Assembly: GCF_013085465.1 (NCBI RefSeq)
Contig: NZ_CP049838.1
Location: 2,170,001-2,234,000, forward strand
Reading direction: 5' to 3'
DNA: 64,000 bases
Source: Streptomyces asoensis
Lineage (GTDB): Bacteria > Actinomycetota > Actinomycetes > Streptomycetales > Streptomycetaceae
Positions 1-7,533 of this stretch are shown here, piece after piece (the stretch's first letter is position 1; each line of letters opens with the position of its first letter). The notes under the pieces are model-generated. The model saw nothing but the letters and a program-made list of their open reading frames with translations. It was not told the origin of the DNA and made no database searches. Made by a program: the position numbers and the translations under genes.

Positions 1-479
1 AGCTCGGGCGACGCGGTGGCCGTCTCTATGCCGTGCGCCGGGAGACGAATCGTTCCTGCGTACGGCGCCGGGTTGCCCCGGGCCAGCAGGGCGGTCAGCG
101 CGTCCACGTCGGCGTCGGACGCGACCGGCGCGGTCAGGACTCGGCAGAGGTTGGCCTGGTAGACCTGGCCGGCCGCGATGTGCTCCCGGATGCGGCGCAC
201 GCCCGTCGTGTACGCGGCGCGGTCGAGGGACGACGTCCAGTCACCGACCGAGGGCCCTCGCCACGCCCCTGGCACGGGAGCGGGCACCGGCTCCTCGCGT
301 ACGTCGGCGAAGCGCGCGCAGACCGGACGGCCCTCGAAGTCGGCGCAGACGGCCCAGAAGCCGGCGGCGTCGAGGGCCGCGGGATCGCTGGTCACGTCGA
401 GGAGGCCGGTGGCGACACGGGTGCCGAAACGGGCGAGAGGAGGGAGGTCGAGCACGTGGTCGAGTGTATGGCGGGTCAC
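1..479 (-). CDS. Chorismate-binding enzyme, PabB/TrpE family (5' part only)
   Basis: First ~159 codons of a gene running leftwards out of the window from a GTG start. The motif IREHIAAGQVYQANLCR at about residues 97-113 is the signature found in the chorismate-binding domain of aminodeoxychorismate synthase component I and anthranilate synthase component I (compare AGDIYQVNLT). The family makes aminodeoxychorismate for folate, or anthranilate for tryptophan, in the cytoplasm. The N-terminal lobe before the motif is short, which suits PabB-like proteins. The catalytic C-terminal half lies outside the window, so PabB cannot be separated from other chorismate-utilising enzymes. No strong ribosome site precedes the GTG; upstream ATGs are out of frame. 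Confidence 0.75.
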   Translation of the reverse strand, partial: MTRHTLDHVLDLPPLARFGTRVATGLLDVTSDPAALDAAGFWAVCADFEGRPVCARFADVREEPVPAPVPGAWRGPSVGDWTSSLDRAAYTTGVRRIREHIAAGQVYQANLCRVLTAPVASDADVDALTALLARGNPAPYAGTIRLPAHGIETATASPE

Positions 480-575
480 TCGAGAGGTGGGCCGGGCATG
501 TCCCGCATGTCCCGGCCGGGGGCCCTGACCAGGTCCGCGAGCAGACACAGCGCAGCACGCTGCACAAACGCGTTT

Positions 576-603
576 TTGTACTGGCCCGGGAATCCGCTAG
601 AGT
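576..603 (+). promoter_or_regulatory. Probable tRNA operon promoter
   Basis: TTGTAC (576-581), 16-bp spacer, TAGAGT (598-603), about 40 bp before the first tRNA. It is the only good sigma-70-like pair between the chorismate enzyme gene and the tRNA cluster. Confidence 0.6.
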
Positions 604-644
604 TCAACACGTCGCCGGGACGCGAGAGCCGACCGAAACGACAT

Positions 645-717
645 GCGGACGTAGCTCAGTTGGTAGAGCGCAACCTTGCCAAGGTTGAGGTCGCCAGTTC
701 GAACCTGGTCGTCCGCT
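645..717 (+). tRNA. tRNA-Gly (anticodon GCC)
   Basis: Complete cloverleaf: acceptor GCGGACG pairs with CGTCCGC, anticodon loop TTGCCAA with GCC, T-arm with GTTCGAA. The 3' CCA is not encoded. It reads GGC/GGU glycine codons, GGC being very common in this genome. First of five tRNAs in one probable transcript. Confidence 0.95.
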
Positions 718-763
718 CGCAGGAAGCAGGAAGAGGGGGATCATCCCGAACCCCCGCACTCCT

Positions 764-834
764 GGTGGAGTGGCCGAGAGGCGAGGCAACGGCCTGCAAA
801 GCCGTCTACACGGGTTCAAATCCCGTCTCCACCT
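764..834 (+). tRNA. tRNA-Cys (anticodon GCA)
   Basis: Acceptor GGTGGAG pairs with CTCCACC; anticodon stem ACGGC/GCCGT encloses CTGCAAA with GCA; T-loop GTTCAAA. CCA is not encoded. About 46 bp after tRNA-Gly. Confidence 0.95.
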
Positions 835-838
835 CCAA

Positions 839-910
839 GGACGATTAGCTCAGCGGGAGAGCGCTTCCCTGACACGGAAGAGGTCACTGGTTCAATCCCA
901 GTATCGTCCA
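839..910 (+). tRNA. tRNA-Val (anticodon GAC), copy 1
   Basis: Acceptor GGACGAT pairs with ATCGTCC; anticodon stem CTTCC/GGAAG with loop CTGACAC gives GAC. Only 4 bp from tRNA-Cys, so processed from a common transcript. CCA is not encoded. Confidence 0.95.
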
Positions 911-936
911 CTGGATCTGCTCGAAGATCCGAACCC

Positions 937-1008
937 GCGCGATTAGCTCAGCGGGAGAGCGCTTCCCTGACACGGAAGAGGTCACTGGTTCAATCCCAGT
1001 ATCGCGCA
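937..1008 (+). tRNA. tRNA-Val (anticodon GAC), copy 2
   Basis: Body identical to the neighbouring valine tRNAs but the acceptor stem is GCGCGAT/ATCGCGC instead of GGACGAT/ATCGTCC. The changes are compensatory, so the gene is intact. Confidence 0.95.
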
Positions 1009-1043
1009 CGCATCGCACACGCCCCCTCGGGTCGTGATCCCGA

Positions 1044-1115
1044 GGACGATTAGCTCAGCGGGAGAGCGCTTCCCTGACACGGAAGAGGTCACTGGTTCAA
1101 TCCCAGTATCGTCCA
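1044..1115 (+). tRNA. tRNA-Val (anticodon GAC), copy 3
   Basis: Same sequence as copy 1 (acceptor GGACGAT/ATCGTCC, anticodon GAC). Last tRNA of the cluster, followed after a few bases by a strong hairpin. Confidence 0.95.
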
Positions 1116-1121
1116 CACACC

Positions 1122-1157
1122 AAGAGCCCCCGGCCGCCTTCGCGGTCGGGGGCTTCT
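1122..1157. terminator. Bidirectional hairpin terminator
   Basis: Long GC-rich stem: the arm beginning GCCCCCGGCCGC pairs with GCGGTCGGGGGC across a CTTC loop, with AAG and CTTCTT flanks. It sits between the tRNA cluster and the convergent zinc-ribbon gene and could serve both. Confidence 0.8.
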
Positions 1158-1170
1158 TGTCGGTGCCGGT

Positions 1171-1476
1171 TCAGCTGGAGAACAACATCCGGCCGAAGCC
1201 CTTCTGGCGGTGGTGCCCGCCGTGGTGGCCGCCGTAGTGACCGCCGCCCTGCGGAGCACCCCAGGCGGGCGCGGCCGGGGCGACAGGGGCAGCCGGGTAC
1301 GCCTGCGGGGCGGCCGGGGGCGGCGGGCCCGGCTGGGACCACTGGGACTCCAGGCGGGTCAGCGCCTCCAGCTCGCCGTAGTCGAGGAAGATCCCGCGGC
1401 AGTTGCTGCACTGTTCGATCTGGACGCCGTTGCGGTTGTACGTGTGCATTTGAGCGTGACACTTCGGGCACTGCAT
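1171..1476 (-). CDS. Small zinc-ribbon protein, TFIIB-type zinc-finger family
   Basis: 101-residue protein. Residues 1-45 hold two CxxC pairs (CPKC near the start, CSNC ~20 residues later) followed by GIFLDYGELEAL, the signature of the bacterial zf-TFIIB family of small zinc-binding proteins. The rest is Pro/Ala-rich and ends in a His/Gly-rich tail (GGHYGGHHGGHH), which could bind additional metal. The ATG at 1476 is chosen because it directly begins MQCPKC and has a GAGGAG ribosome site; the longer ORF start has none. Function in the family is unknown. Monocistronic, facing the tRNA cluster. Confidence 0.8.
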   Translation of the reverse strand: MQCPKCHAQMHTYNRNGVQIEQCSNCRGIFLDYGELEALTRLESQWSQPGPPPPAAPQAYPAAPVAPAAPAWGAPQGGGHYGGHHGGHHRQKGFGRMLFSS

Positions 1477-1557
1477 GGTTCGGCTCAACTCCTCGCCGGT
1501 CGGTGCTGTTTCGCGTACCGCCAGGACAGACACTGTCCGGCTGCGGTCGGTTGCACC

Positions 1558-2493
1558 CTACTTCGCCCGGCCGGCCGTCAACTGCGGGGGGACGGAACCC
1601 ATTCGGGCACAGGCGTCGACCAGGCACTGTTCGACCTCGTCCAACACCCGCCCCTCAGCGAGCGACTTCGTGACAGAACGTGCCGCGGTCTGCACGGTGA
1701 GTGCGCGCGCCGGGACGTCGAGGGCGGCCCAGGGGTCGCCGTCCCCGGGGACGGCGGGGCCGCCCTCCGCGCGGTAGGCGGCGAGGAAGCGGGTCCACTC
1801 GTCGGGCGGGAGCAGACCGCAGGCGTACCAGGCGGCGGGGCGGGCGAGATCCCAGGCCGGAACGCCGACGCCGAGATCGTCGACGTCGATCAGGCGCCAG
1901 GGCCCGTCGGGTGCCGGATGGCGGACGAGCTGGCCGAGGTGGAGGTCGCCGTGGCAGAGCGTGATGGTGTCGGGCATGGGGGCTTCGGCGCGGGCCCAGG
2001 CGGGCAGCGCGCGCCAGGCGCTCAGGACGGGGGCGACGGCGGGGTGCGGTCCGGCCGCGCGGAGGCGGGCCACGGCGTGGGCGGCCTTGGCGGGACCGCG
2101 CATCTGCGGGAGCGCGGTCGGAGCGGGGACGCGGTGCAGACGGGCGAGCAGGGTGCCCGCGGCCTCCCAGGGGGCCAGGTCGGGATCGTCCGGGTCCACC
2201 GGCGTGCCGTACGGCCAGAAGGTCACCAGACGGCCGTGGAGTGCGGCCGGAGCCGGCGTGAGCGGCGGGAGGAGGATGTCGGGGATCCGGGCGGCGAGGG
2301 CGAGGCGCGGGGCGAGTCCGGCCGGGTCGGTGTCGGGAGCGTGCGCCTTCGCGACGGTGTCGGCGTGCCGGACGACGGTGGCGTCGGGGCGGTCGGCGAG
2401 GGTGGCCGCGCCGCAGGCGCAGGCCGACGTGGCCTCGTGCGCCTTGGCTCCGGCTCGGCGGGCGAGCTCGGCGAGCAGGGGGTGCGCGGTCAC
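1558..2493 (-). CDS. Aminoglycoside phosphotransferase-fold kinase
   Basis: 311-residue cytoplasmic protein of the APH/choline-kinase fold. The catalytic loop reads CHGDLHLGQLV (HGDxHxxN consensus with Gln in place of the Asn that binds magnesium) and the metal-binding motif reads LIDVDDLGVGVPAWDLAR. The N-terminal lobe shows ADTVAKAHAP, a likely ATP-binding lysine segment. GTG start, ribosome site GGGAG. The substrate is not predictable; members phosphorylate antibiotics, sugars or other small hydroxylated molecules, and most chromosomal Streptomyces copies are not proven resistance genes. Confidence 0.8.
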   Translation of the reverse strand: MTAHPLLAELARRAGAKAHEATSACACGAATLADRPDATVVRHADTVAKAHAPDTDPAGLAPRLALAARIPDILLPPLTPAPAALHGRLVTFWPYGTPVDPDDPDLAPWEAAGTLLARLHRVPAPTALPQMRGPAKAAHAVARLRAAGPHPAVAPVLSAWRALPAWARAEAPMPDTITLCHGDLHLGQLVRHPAPDGPWRLIDVDDLGVGVPAWDLARPAAWYACGLLPPDEWTRFLAAYRAEGGPAVPGDGDPWAALDVPARALTVQTAARSVTKSLAEGRVLDEVEQCLVDACARMGSVPPQLTAGRAK

Positions 2494-2554
2494 GGGGCTC
2501 CCTGGGCGGCGGCGTGCGGGTCTTCCGCGAGGGTACGCAGGTAGGGGTCACCGG

Positions 2555-2640
2555 AGTCGCGGGGGCCATCGCAGTCGCGGGCAGCCGGGGATAGCGTCGC
2601 GGGCGGCCGGGAGAGGCGTCGCGGGCGGCCGGGAAAAGCA
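2555..2640. repeat. Imperfect ~22-bp tandem repeat
   Basis: Three to four consecutive units of the type GTCGCGGGCGGCCGGGAGAG, the last two differing at only a few positions. They lie upstream of the APH-fold kinase gene and end at a terminator hairpin. No coding role is apparent. Confidence 0.6.
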
Positions 2641-2677
2641 ATGCAGGCGCAGCTCCCCAGCTGCGCCTGCATTTTTT
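2641..2677. terminator. Perfect 14-bp stem terminator
   Basis: ATGCAGGCGCAGCT pairs with AGCTGCGCCTGCAT around a CCCC loop and is followed by TTTTT on the + strand; AAAA precedes it, giving TTTT on the other strand. It probably ends the small membrane protein transcript that reads leftwards towards it. Confidence 0.85.
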
Positions 2678-2761
2678 GCCGTCCGCCGCACCCCCGTCCC
2701 CACGGGGTTTCATGGGTGGATGTCCCCGCCCGGACCGCTCTTCCGGGCCTGGGGTCGCCGC

Positions 2762-2956
2762 TCAGCGCCCCAGCATCACTCCCACGGACGACGCCTGTGT
2801 GGCCACTGTCTCCCAGCCGTCGAAGACGACGAGGAGCAGGACCGCCAGGGGAAGGGCCATCAGCGTCGCCACCAAGGGGTGGCGGCGGCCCGTGCGACGA
2901 GGGCGCGTACCGCGTCCCTGTGCGCGGATCATCGTCCGCGGTGCCGTAAGAGCCAT
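2762..2956 (-). CDS. Small single-pass membrane protein, unknown function
   Basis: 64 residues: a basic N-terminal half (about ten Arg in the first 25 residues) followed by one hydrophobic helix (about residues 27-46, HPLVATLMALPLAVLLLVVF), then a short tail. The ATG at 2956 is chosen because GGAGAGG precedes it and it removes an unlikely N-terminal extension. By the positive-inside rule the Arg-rich end is cytoplasmic. Not recognised as a named family. A possible promoter (TAGATT at 3045-3050, minus strand) lies about 85 bp upstream. Confidence 0.65.
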   Translation of the reverse strand: MALTAPRTMIRAQGRGTRPRRTGRRHPLVATLMALPLAVLLLVVFDGWETVATQASSVGVMLGR

Positions 2957-3568
2957 GGTCCCTCTCCTGACCTGATCAGTTGTCGTTGGCAGCGGCGGGT
3001 GTCTGACCTCGGGGGACGAGTGCTGCACCCGCCGCTTGACCTCAAATCTAGGCGCGGGGCGACCACCGGGCGTCATGCCCTCGTACCGATTGCCGGGCCT
3101 CCCGGAGGATGAGCCATGACCTGCGGAGTACTCCCCTGGGTGGAGAGATGGTCCTAGGTCTCAGGGTCTTCCCGGAGGGGCTCTCCGGTCCGGGCCGGAT
3201 TCCCGCGCCGCCCCAGGACGTGGGGCAGGGCCTCCGGCCGTGACTTCGCTCACTCCACCGCTCCCTGTCGTGCCGCCGTCGCCCCTCACCGGCCCGTCCG
3301 GCGGGCCTTCACCCCCCGGGTCCGCCTCCCGTCGGCGACATCGGTGCCGGTCGGCGCACGGCCATCTGCCACGGGTTCAATCCACCTCTGCTGAGCGGCG
3401 GTTGGGGTTGTCGGGTCGCCAAGGCGTGCCTGTTCGCAGGGTCTCTGATCACCCTTCACATTCCCCACCGGGCACTGACAATCGATCGGTACGAGAGGGC
3501 GCGGCCTCTGCGCGCGAACGGCCGTGGAAACGTAAGCTGTGCCACGTCACACGGACCGGGCAGCGGGG
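2957..3568. other. Gene-free stretch between small membrane protein and kinase
   Basis: No supported gene. It holds a candidate leftward promoter (TGACGC / TAGATT around 3045-3075), a 10-bp palindrome GGAGTACTCC at 3125-3134, and the upstream region of the kinase. Short ORFs (for example a 13-codon ORF with GGAGG at about 3117) are not supported by anything else. Confidence 0.5.
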
Positions 3569-4930
3569 ATGAACATGGCGATGATGCGCCTGAGGCGCGA
3601 GGACCCGCGCGTCGTCGGCTCGTTCAGGCTTCACCGACGGCTCGGCGCGGGTGGGATGGGCGTCGTCTATCTGGGTTCCGACAAGAAGGGGCAGCGGGTC
3701 GCGCTGAAGGTGATCCGGCCCGATCTGGCGGAGGACCAGGAGTTCCGGTCGCGGTTCGCGCGCGAGGTCTCGGCCGCTCGCCGGATCCGGGGCGGATGTA
3801 CGGCGCGGCTGGTCGCGGCGGATCTGGACGCCGAGCGGCCGTGGTTCGCCACCCAGTACGTGCCCGGGCCCTCCCTGCACGACAAGGTCAACGACGAGGG
3901 GCCGCTCGGGGCCGCCGAGCTGGCCTCGATCGGAGCCGCGCTGTCGGAGGGGCTCGTCGCCGTCCACGAGGCCGGGGTCGTGCACCGGGACCTGAAGCCC
4001 TCCAACATCCTGCTCTCCCCCAAGGGCCCGCGGATCATCGACTTCGGCATCGCCTGGGCGACGGGCGCCTCCACGCTGACGCATGTCGGCACCGCGGTCG
4101 GCTCCCCCGGGTTCCTCGCGCCCGAGCAGGTGCGCGGGGCTCTGGTCACCCCGGCCACCGACGTGTTCTCGCTCGGTGCCACGCTCGCCTACGCCTCGAC
4201 GGCCGATTCGCCCTTCGGGCACGGCAGTTCCGAGGTGATGCTGTACCGCGTGGTGCACGAGGAGCCGCTGCTGCACGGTGTGCCGGACGCGCTGGCCCCG
4301 CTGGTGCGGGCCTGTCTGGCGAAGGACCCGGAGGAGCGGCCCAGCACCCTCGATCTCTCCCTGCGCCTGAAGGAGATCGCGACCCGGGAGGCCCAGGGGC
4401 TGGCGGACGCGCGTCCTCCGGCGCCTCGGGCGGCCGAGGCGGATCGCCCGACGGGGCGACTCTCCGAGACCGGTTACCCGGAGCGCACGCTGCGCCAGCA
4501 GGCCGGACCCGGTACTCCGCCGCCGCGGAACGGGGCGCCGCCCGCCCGCGGTTCGGTTCCTTCGCGGGGCGGAGCGCCGGCTCGCGGAGGCAACGCCGCA
4601 CGGGGTGGAAGTGCCTCGTCGTCGCGGTCGGGGGCCCGGCCGGCTCCCTCGCGCAACACCCGCCCCGGCAGCGGCAACCGGCCTGCGTCCCGCGGCGGGG
4701 CCCGGCGCCCGGGGACGAGGACCACGGGAACCGGGCGGCGGCCCGCCAATCCGCGGCTGCTGCGCCAGCGGCTGTTCGTGTTCGTGGTGGTGACCCTGCT
4801 GGTCGCGCTCGGCATCGCTGTCGTCCAGGGCTGCCAGGGGCCGGCGCGCGGGCTCGGCGGCGACGACGGCGTCGTACGGCAGGAACAGCAGCACCTCCGT
4901 CCGCAGCCGGGCGACCCGCTCGGGGACTGA
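3569..4930 (+). CDS. Transmembrane Ser/Thr protein kinase (PknB-like, no PASTA repeats)
   Basis: 453 residues. The kinase domain (~15-275) has the glycine loop GAGGMGVVYLG, VALK lysine, catalytic HRDLKPSN, DFG and a GSPGFLAPEQV activation/P+1 segment, so it should be active. A Gly/Pro/Arg/Ser-rich linker of ~130 residues follows, then a hydrophobic helix (RLFVFVVVTLLVALGIAVV) and a very short extracellular tail. There is no PASTA or other sensor domain. Start chosen at ATG 3569; ATG 3575 with GGGG in front is equally possible, while the GTG at 3539 lacks a ribosome site. Eukaryotic-type kinases in actinomycetes act in growth and antibiotic control; the substrate here is unknown. Confidence 0.9.
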   Translation: MNMAMMRLRREDPRVVGSFRLHRRLGAGGMGVVYLGSDKKGQRVALKVIRPDLAEDQEFRSRFAREVSAARRIRGGCTARLVAADLDAERPWFATQYVPGPSLHDKVNDEGPLGAAELASIGAALSEGLVAVHEAGVVHRDLKPSNILLSPKGPRIIDFGIAWATGASTLTHVGTAVGSPGFLAPEQVRGALVTPATDVFSLGATLAYASTADSPFGHGSSEVMLYRVVHEEPLLHGVPDALAPLVRACLAKDPEERPSTLDLSLRLKEIATREAQGLADARPPAPRAAEADRPTGRLSETGYPERTLRQQAGPGTPPPRNGAPPARGSVPSRGGAPARGGNAARGGSASSSRSGARPAPSRNTRPGSGNRPASRGGARRPGTRTTGTGRRPANPRLLRQRLFVFVVVTLLVALGIAVVQGCQGPARGLGGDDGVVRQEQQHLRPQPGDPLGD

Positions 4931-4976
4931 CCCGGAGCTGAGCCCGCGGGCGGCCGGGAAGGTGGGCGGGACCGTG

Positions 4977-5729
4977 TCAGGCGGCGATGGGGATGATGCC
5001 CAGGGGCTCGGTGGTGGGCTGCGGTGAGCCGCCGGCCGGTTCGACGGTGATTCCCACGGCGACGGCGTCGGCGGGCGAGCCCTTCAGGACGTGGGAGCCG
5101 TTCGGCGCGCTGCCGGTCACCAGGCCCGCCGAGCGGACGTCGCCCGCCTCGGCCGCGTACCAGAGCTCGTAGACCTTGCCCCCGGTCAGGGCGGGAAGAC
5201 CGTAGGCGGCGAAGACCGCCCGGGCCTGGTCGAGGGAGACCACGACGGCGGCGGCGGTCCCGCCGGTCAGGCTTCCGGAGTGGACGGTGGCGTCGGGTGC
5301 GGTGAGGACCTCAGTGATCGCGGCGCCCGCGGCGCGGGCCTGCTGCTCGGCCCGGGCCGCCTGGGTACGCACGTCGTCCGCCTCGACGTGCTGCCGGACG
5401 GCTATGCCGCCGAGCACGGCAGCCGCCGCGATGCTCACGGCGAGCGCGAAGCGCAGCACCCGCCGGCCGGGGGCCCGCGAGCGATGCGGGACCCGGTCCT
5501 GACGGGTGTGGGCGACGGCCTGAAGGGTGCGTGCGCGGGCCTGCGGAGTCACCGGGACGTTCTGCACCGAGGCGCCGAGCCGGGCGGTGGCCTCCAGGAG
5601 ATCGACGGCCTCCCGACGGCACTGGTCGCAACCGGCGAGATGGTTCTCGAACGCGGTTTCCTCGGCGGGCGGCAGGGCGTACAGAGCGTACGCGCCGATG
5701 GCCAGGTGGCGATCCTCCGCAGGTGTCAT
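4977..5729 (-). CDS. rskA: Anti-sigma factor, RskA type
   Basis: 250 residues. The N-terminal zinc-dependent anti-sigma domain (1-75) contains HLAGCDQC (HxxxCxxC type). A transmembrane helix (~90-112, LRFALAVSIAAAAVLGGIAV) is followed by an extracellular RskA domain with the typical VYELWYA and GxxxVLKG segments. The start overlaps the sigma gene's stop by four bases (ATGA), so the two are translationally coupled. Family role: hold the cognate SigK-type sigma factor at the membrane until regulated proteolysis releases it. The signal sensed is unknown. Confidence 0.9.
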   Translation of the reverse strand: MTPAEDRHLAIGAYALYALPPAEETAFENHLAGCDQCRREAVDLLEATARLGASVQNVPVTPQARARTLQAVAHTRQDRVPHRSRAPGRRVLRFALAVSIAAAAVLGGIAVRQHVEADDVRTQAARAEQQARAAGAAITEVLTAPDATVHSGSLTGGTAAAVVVSLDQARAVFAAYGLPALTGGKVYELWYAAEAGDVRSAGLVTGSAPNGSHVLKGSPADAVAVGITVEPAGGSPQPTTEPLGIIPIAA

Positions 5730-6289
5730 ACGTCGGCCTCCAGACAGGCGCGCAGCCGCCGGAGCCCCGCGCGCATTCGGGATTTCACCGTTCCTTCGGG
5801 AGTGGAGAGAGCGTCGGCGACCTCGAGGTAGGTCAGGCCCTGGTAGTAGGCGAGCATCAGCGGCACGCGCTCCTGGCGGGCCAGCGCGGTGAGACAGCGG
5901 TGGAGCCGCCGCTGCTCGTCATGGTCCTGGACGATCTCGGCCACTTCGTCGAAGGGACGCTCCGGCGCGAGGATGCCCGTGCGGTGTTCGCGGTCCGCGC
6001 CCGCCTGCGCGGAACGTACCCGGTCCACCGCCCGGCGGTGGGCCACGGTGAGAACCCAGGCTTTCGCCGTTCCCCGCTCGGGGCTGTAGCGGTCCGCGGT
6101 GCGCCAGACCTCGATCATGACCTCCTGGGTCACCTCCTCCGCCTGAGCGACGTCCCGCAGGATCCGGCAGGCCAGTCCCATGACGCTGCCGGACAGCGCG
6201 TCATAGACACCGGTGAACGCGTCATGGTCGCCGCCGGCCACGCGGGCCAGCAGGTCCTCCACCCGGGCGTCCGGATCGATGTGCGGCAA
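5726..6289 (-). CDS. sigK: ECF RNA polymerase sigma factor, SigK-like
   Basis: 187 residues with sigma region 2 (~25-95; ILRDVAQAEEVTQEVMIEVWRTA) and region 4 (~130-180; MLAYYQGLTYLEVADAL then TPEGTVKSRMR). The pairing with an RskA-type anti-sigma gene supports the SigK/ECF19 assignment. The first in-frame start is TTG at 6289 with GGGAGCAGGG upstream. It directs RNA polymerase to a small regulon; probable targets include its own operon, but I could not identify a convincing cognate promoter motif in the window. Confidence 0.88.
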   Translation of the reverse strand: MPHIDPDARVEDLLARVAGGDHDAFTGVYDALSGSVMGLACRILRDVAQAEEVTQEVMIEVWRTADRYSPERGTAKAWVLTVAHRRAVDRVRSAQAGADREHRTGILAPERPFDEVAEIVQDHDEQRRLHRCLTALARQERVPLMLAYYQGLTYLEVADALSTPEGTVKSRMRAGLRRLRACLEADV

Positions 6290-6376
6290 AGCCCTGCTCC
6301 CCTCGTGCCTCGTGCTGGGTTCGGACGGCCCGCCCGCGGCGTGTGCGGAGGGAAGGGACCTGCACCGGGAGGCTTC

Positions 6377-6817
6377 TCACAGCTCCGGGGACGGGCCGCG
6401 CGCGGATCCCAGGTCGAGCAGGACGTGTACGGTCTTGCCGCCGATGGCGGGGACCAGCCTGATCTGTCCGCCCAGCCCGCGGATGACCCCCATGCCGAAG
6501 CCGCCGCGCTCGTCACCGTCCGACCGGCGGTGGAGCTCGGGAAGCTCCTCGCTGTGGTCGGCGACGGCGATGTCCAGTCGGCCGTCGCGCACCGTCAGCG
6601 TCAGCATGCAGGGACCACAGGTATGGCGGACCGCGTTGGTCACCAGTTCGGAGACGACGAGGACCGCGTCCGGCACGCGATCGACCGGGTCGGTCGCCTT
6701 CAGCCAGCTCTCACTGACCTGACGAGCGAGGGACGGGGCCCGCCGGGAGTGCGGCAGGGCGACGGCACAACGCGCCGTCGTCGGCGGTGCCGTCGGCAGT
6801 GACATGGTGGTGGACAT
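6377..6817 (-). CDS. RsbW-like ATP-binding protein (GHKL serine kinase/anti-sigma type)
   Basis: 146 residues of HATPase_c type: N-box SELVTNAVRHT, G1-like VADHSEELP and G2-like GGFGMGVIRGLGGQIRL. Streptomyces has many such single-domain ATPases related to RsbW/SpoIIAB that bind sigma factors or phosphorylate anti-anti-sigma proteins. No anti-anti-sigma or SigB-type gene is next to it. ATG 6817 has GGGGAG six bases upstream; the longer ORF start does not. It sits 87 bp upstream of the ECF sigma gene on the same strand, so co-transcription is possible. Confidence 0.8.
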   Translation of the reverse strand: MSTTMSLPTAPPTTARCAVALPHSRRAPSLARQVSESWLKATDPVDRVPDAVLVVSELVTNAVRHTCGPCMLTLTVRDGRLDIAVADHSEELPELHRRSDGDERGGFGMGVIRGLGGQIRLVPAIGGKTVHVLLDLGSARGPSPEL

Positions 6818-7119
6818 GAGGGCTCCCCTGGAACGACTCGTCGGGGACGGCTTTTGGTCGCAGGGGATTCGTAGCCGCACAGCACGCGGATGCCGCCGTG
6901 GTGTACACGAAAGCCTCAGGTTCTCACCCGACCGGGCGAGCGGAGAGTCCGCGCATCGCGTGGGCGCCCCCGGCCCTTATCTTTCCGCTACATTTTTCGG
7001 CTTTGTAGTCATCTGTCCGGCTTTCAGGTCCGAATCCCCCGCGTCCGGCACAGCGAGACGAGGAACGGCGTTCCTCGTCGAACGTGCTCTTCGCTGAACG
7101 TTCGAGGGAGATGTGTCCG
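6818..7119. other. Divergent intergenic region before the His/Trp-repeat gene
   Basis: It contains the promoter region of the ATPase gene on one side and of the repeat protein on the other, including an unusually AT-rich patch at 6978-7030 (CCTTATCTTTCCGCTACATT and following) and a perfect inverted repeat at 7057-7079. No gene is supported. Confidence 0.6.
7057..7079. promoter_or_regulatory. Perfect 10-bp inverted repeat (operator or 5'UTR hairpin)
   Basis: GACGAGGAAC and GTTCCTCGTC separated by GGC, ending 40 bp before the start codon of the secreted repeat protein. It could be a dimeric repressor site or a stable hairpin in the leader; the sequence alone does not decide. Confidence 0.55.
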
Positions 7120-7461
7120 ATGACCGCTTTCCTGCGAGCCCGACGCCTGGTGGCCGGAGCCGCCGCGACGGGCCTACTGGCCGGAGGGGCCTTGCTCGGC
7201 ATGTCCGGCGCGGCGACCGCGGCTCCCGCTCCCGCTTCCGCCCCGACCGTGGTGACCACCGACCACGACGGTAAGTGCCACTGGGTGAAGGGCCACTGGG
7301 AGAAGAAGTGGGTGAAGGGCCACTGGGAGAAGAAGCGGGTCAATCACAAGACCTGGCACCACGGCCACTGGGACAACCACTACACCTACAAGTGGGTCTA
7401 TGTTCCCGGCCACTGGGACCACCAGTGGGTCAAGGCGCACTGGGAGTGCCACCACCGCTGA
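7120..7461 (+). CDS. Secreted His/Trp-rich repeat protein
   Basis: 113 residues. A Sec signal peptide (RARR, hydrophobic GAAATGLLAGGALLGMSG, ATAA cleavage near residue 35) precedes a ~78-residue mature chain composed largely of repeats around a GHW/AHW core: WVKGHWEKK twice in tandem, then HHGHWD, YVPGHWDHQ and WVKAHWEC. Ten Trp and about fourteen His occur in the mature part, with one Cys before the first and one after the last repeat. This resembles the WxxGxW (YxxxGHW) repeat class. Metal or polyanion binding at the cell surface is an inference. ATG 7120 is chosen for its 9-bp spacing from GAGGGAG. Confidence 0.8.
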   Translation: MTAFLRARRLVAGAAATGLLAGGALLGMSGAATAAPAPASAPTVVTTDHDGKCHWVKGHWEKKWVKGHWEKKRVNHKTWHHGHWDNHYTYKWVYVPGHWDHQWVKAHWECHHR

Positions 7462-7533
7462 CCGCGGGCACTCGCGGGTGAGGGCCGGACGCACCGTGTC
7501 TTCCGGCCCTCGTTCCGCGGCTGTGTCCGGCGC

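Noticed and set aside
33..848. ORF running through the tRNA cluster
   Set aside because: It spans tRNA genes and the antisense of a recognisable chorismate-binding gene.
3117..3158. 13-codon ORF with GGAGG upstream between small membrane protein and kinase
   Set aside because: No conservation evidence, no downstream coupling; probably chance.
6922..7343. Reverse ORF over the GHW-repeat gene with FFSQWPFTH repeats
   Set aside because: It is the antisense of the repeats; the + strand reading has a signal peptide and ribosome site.
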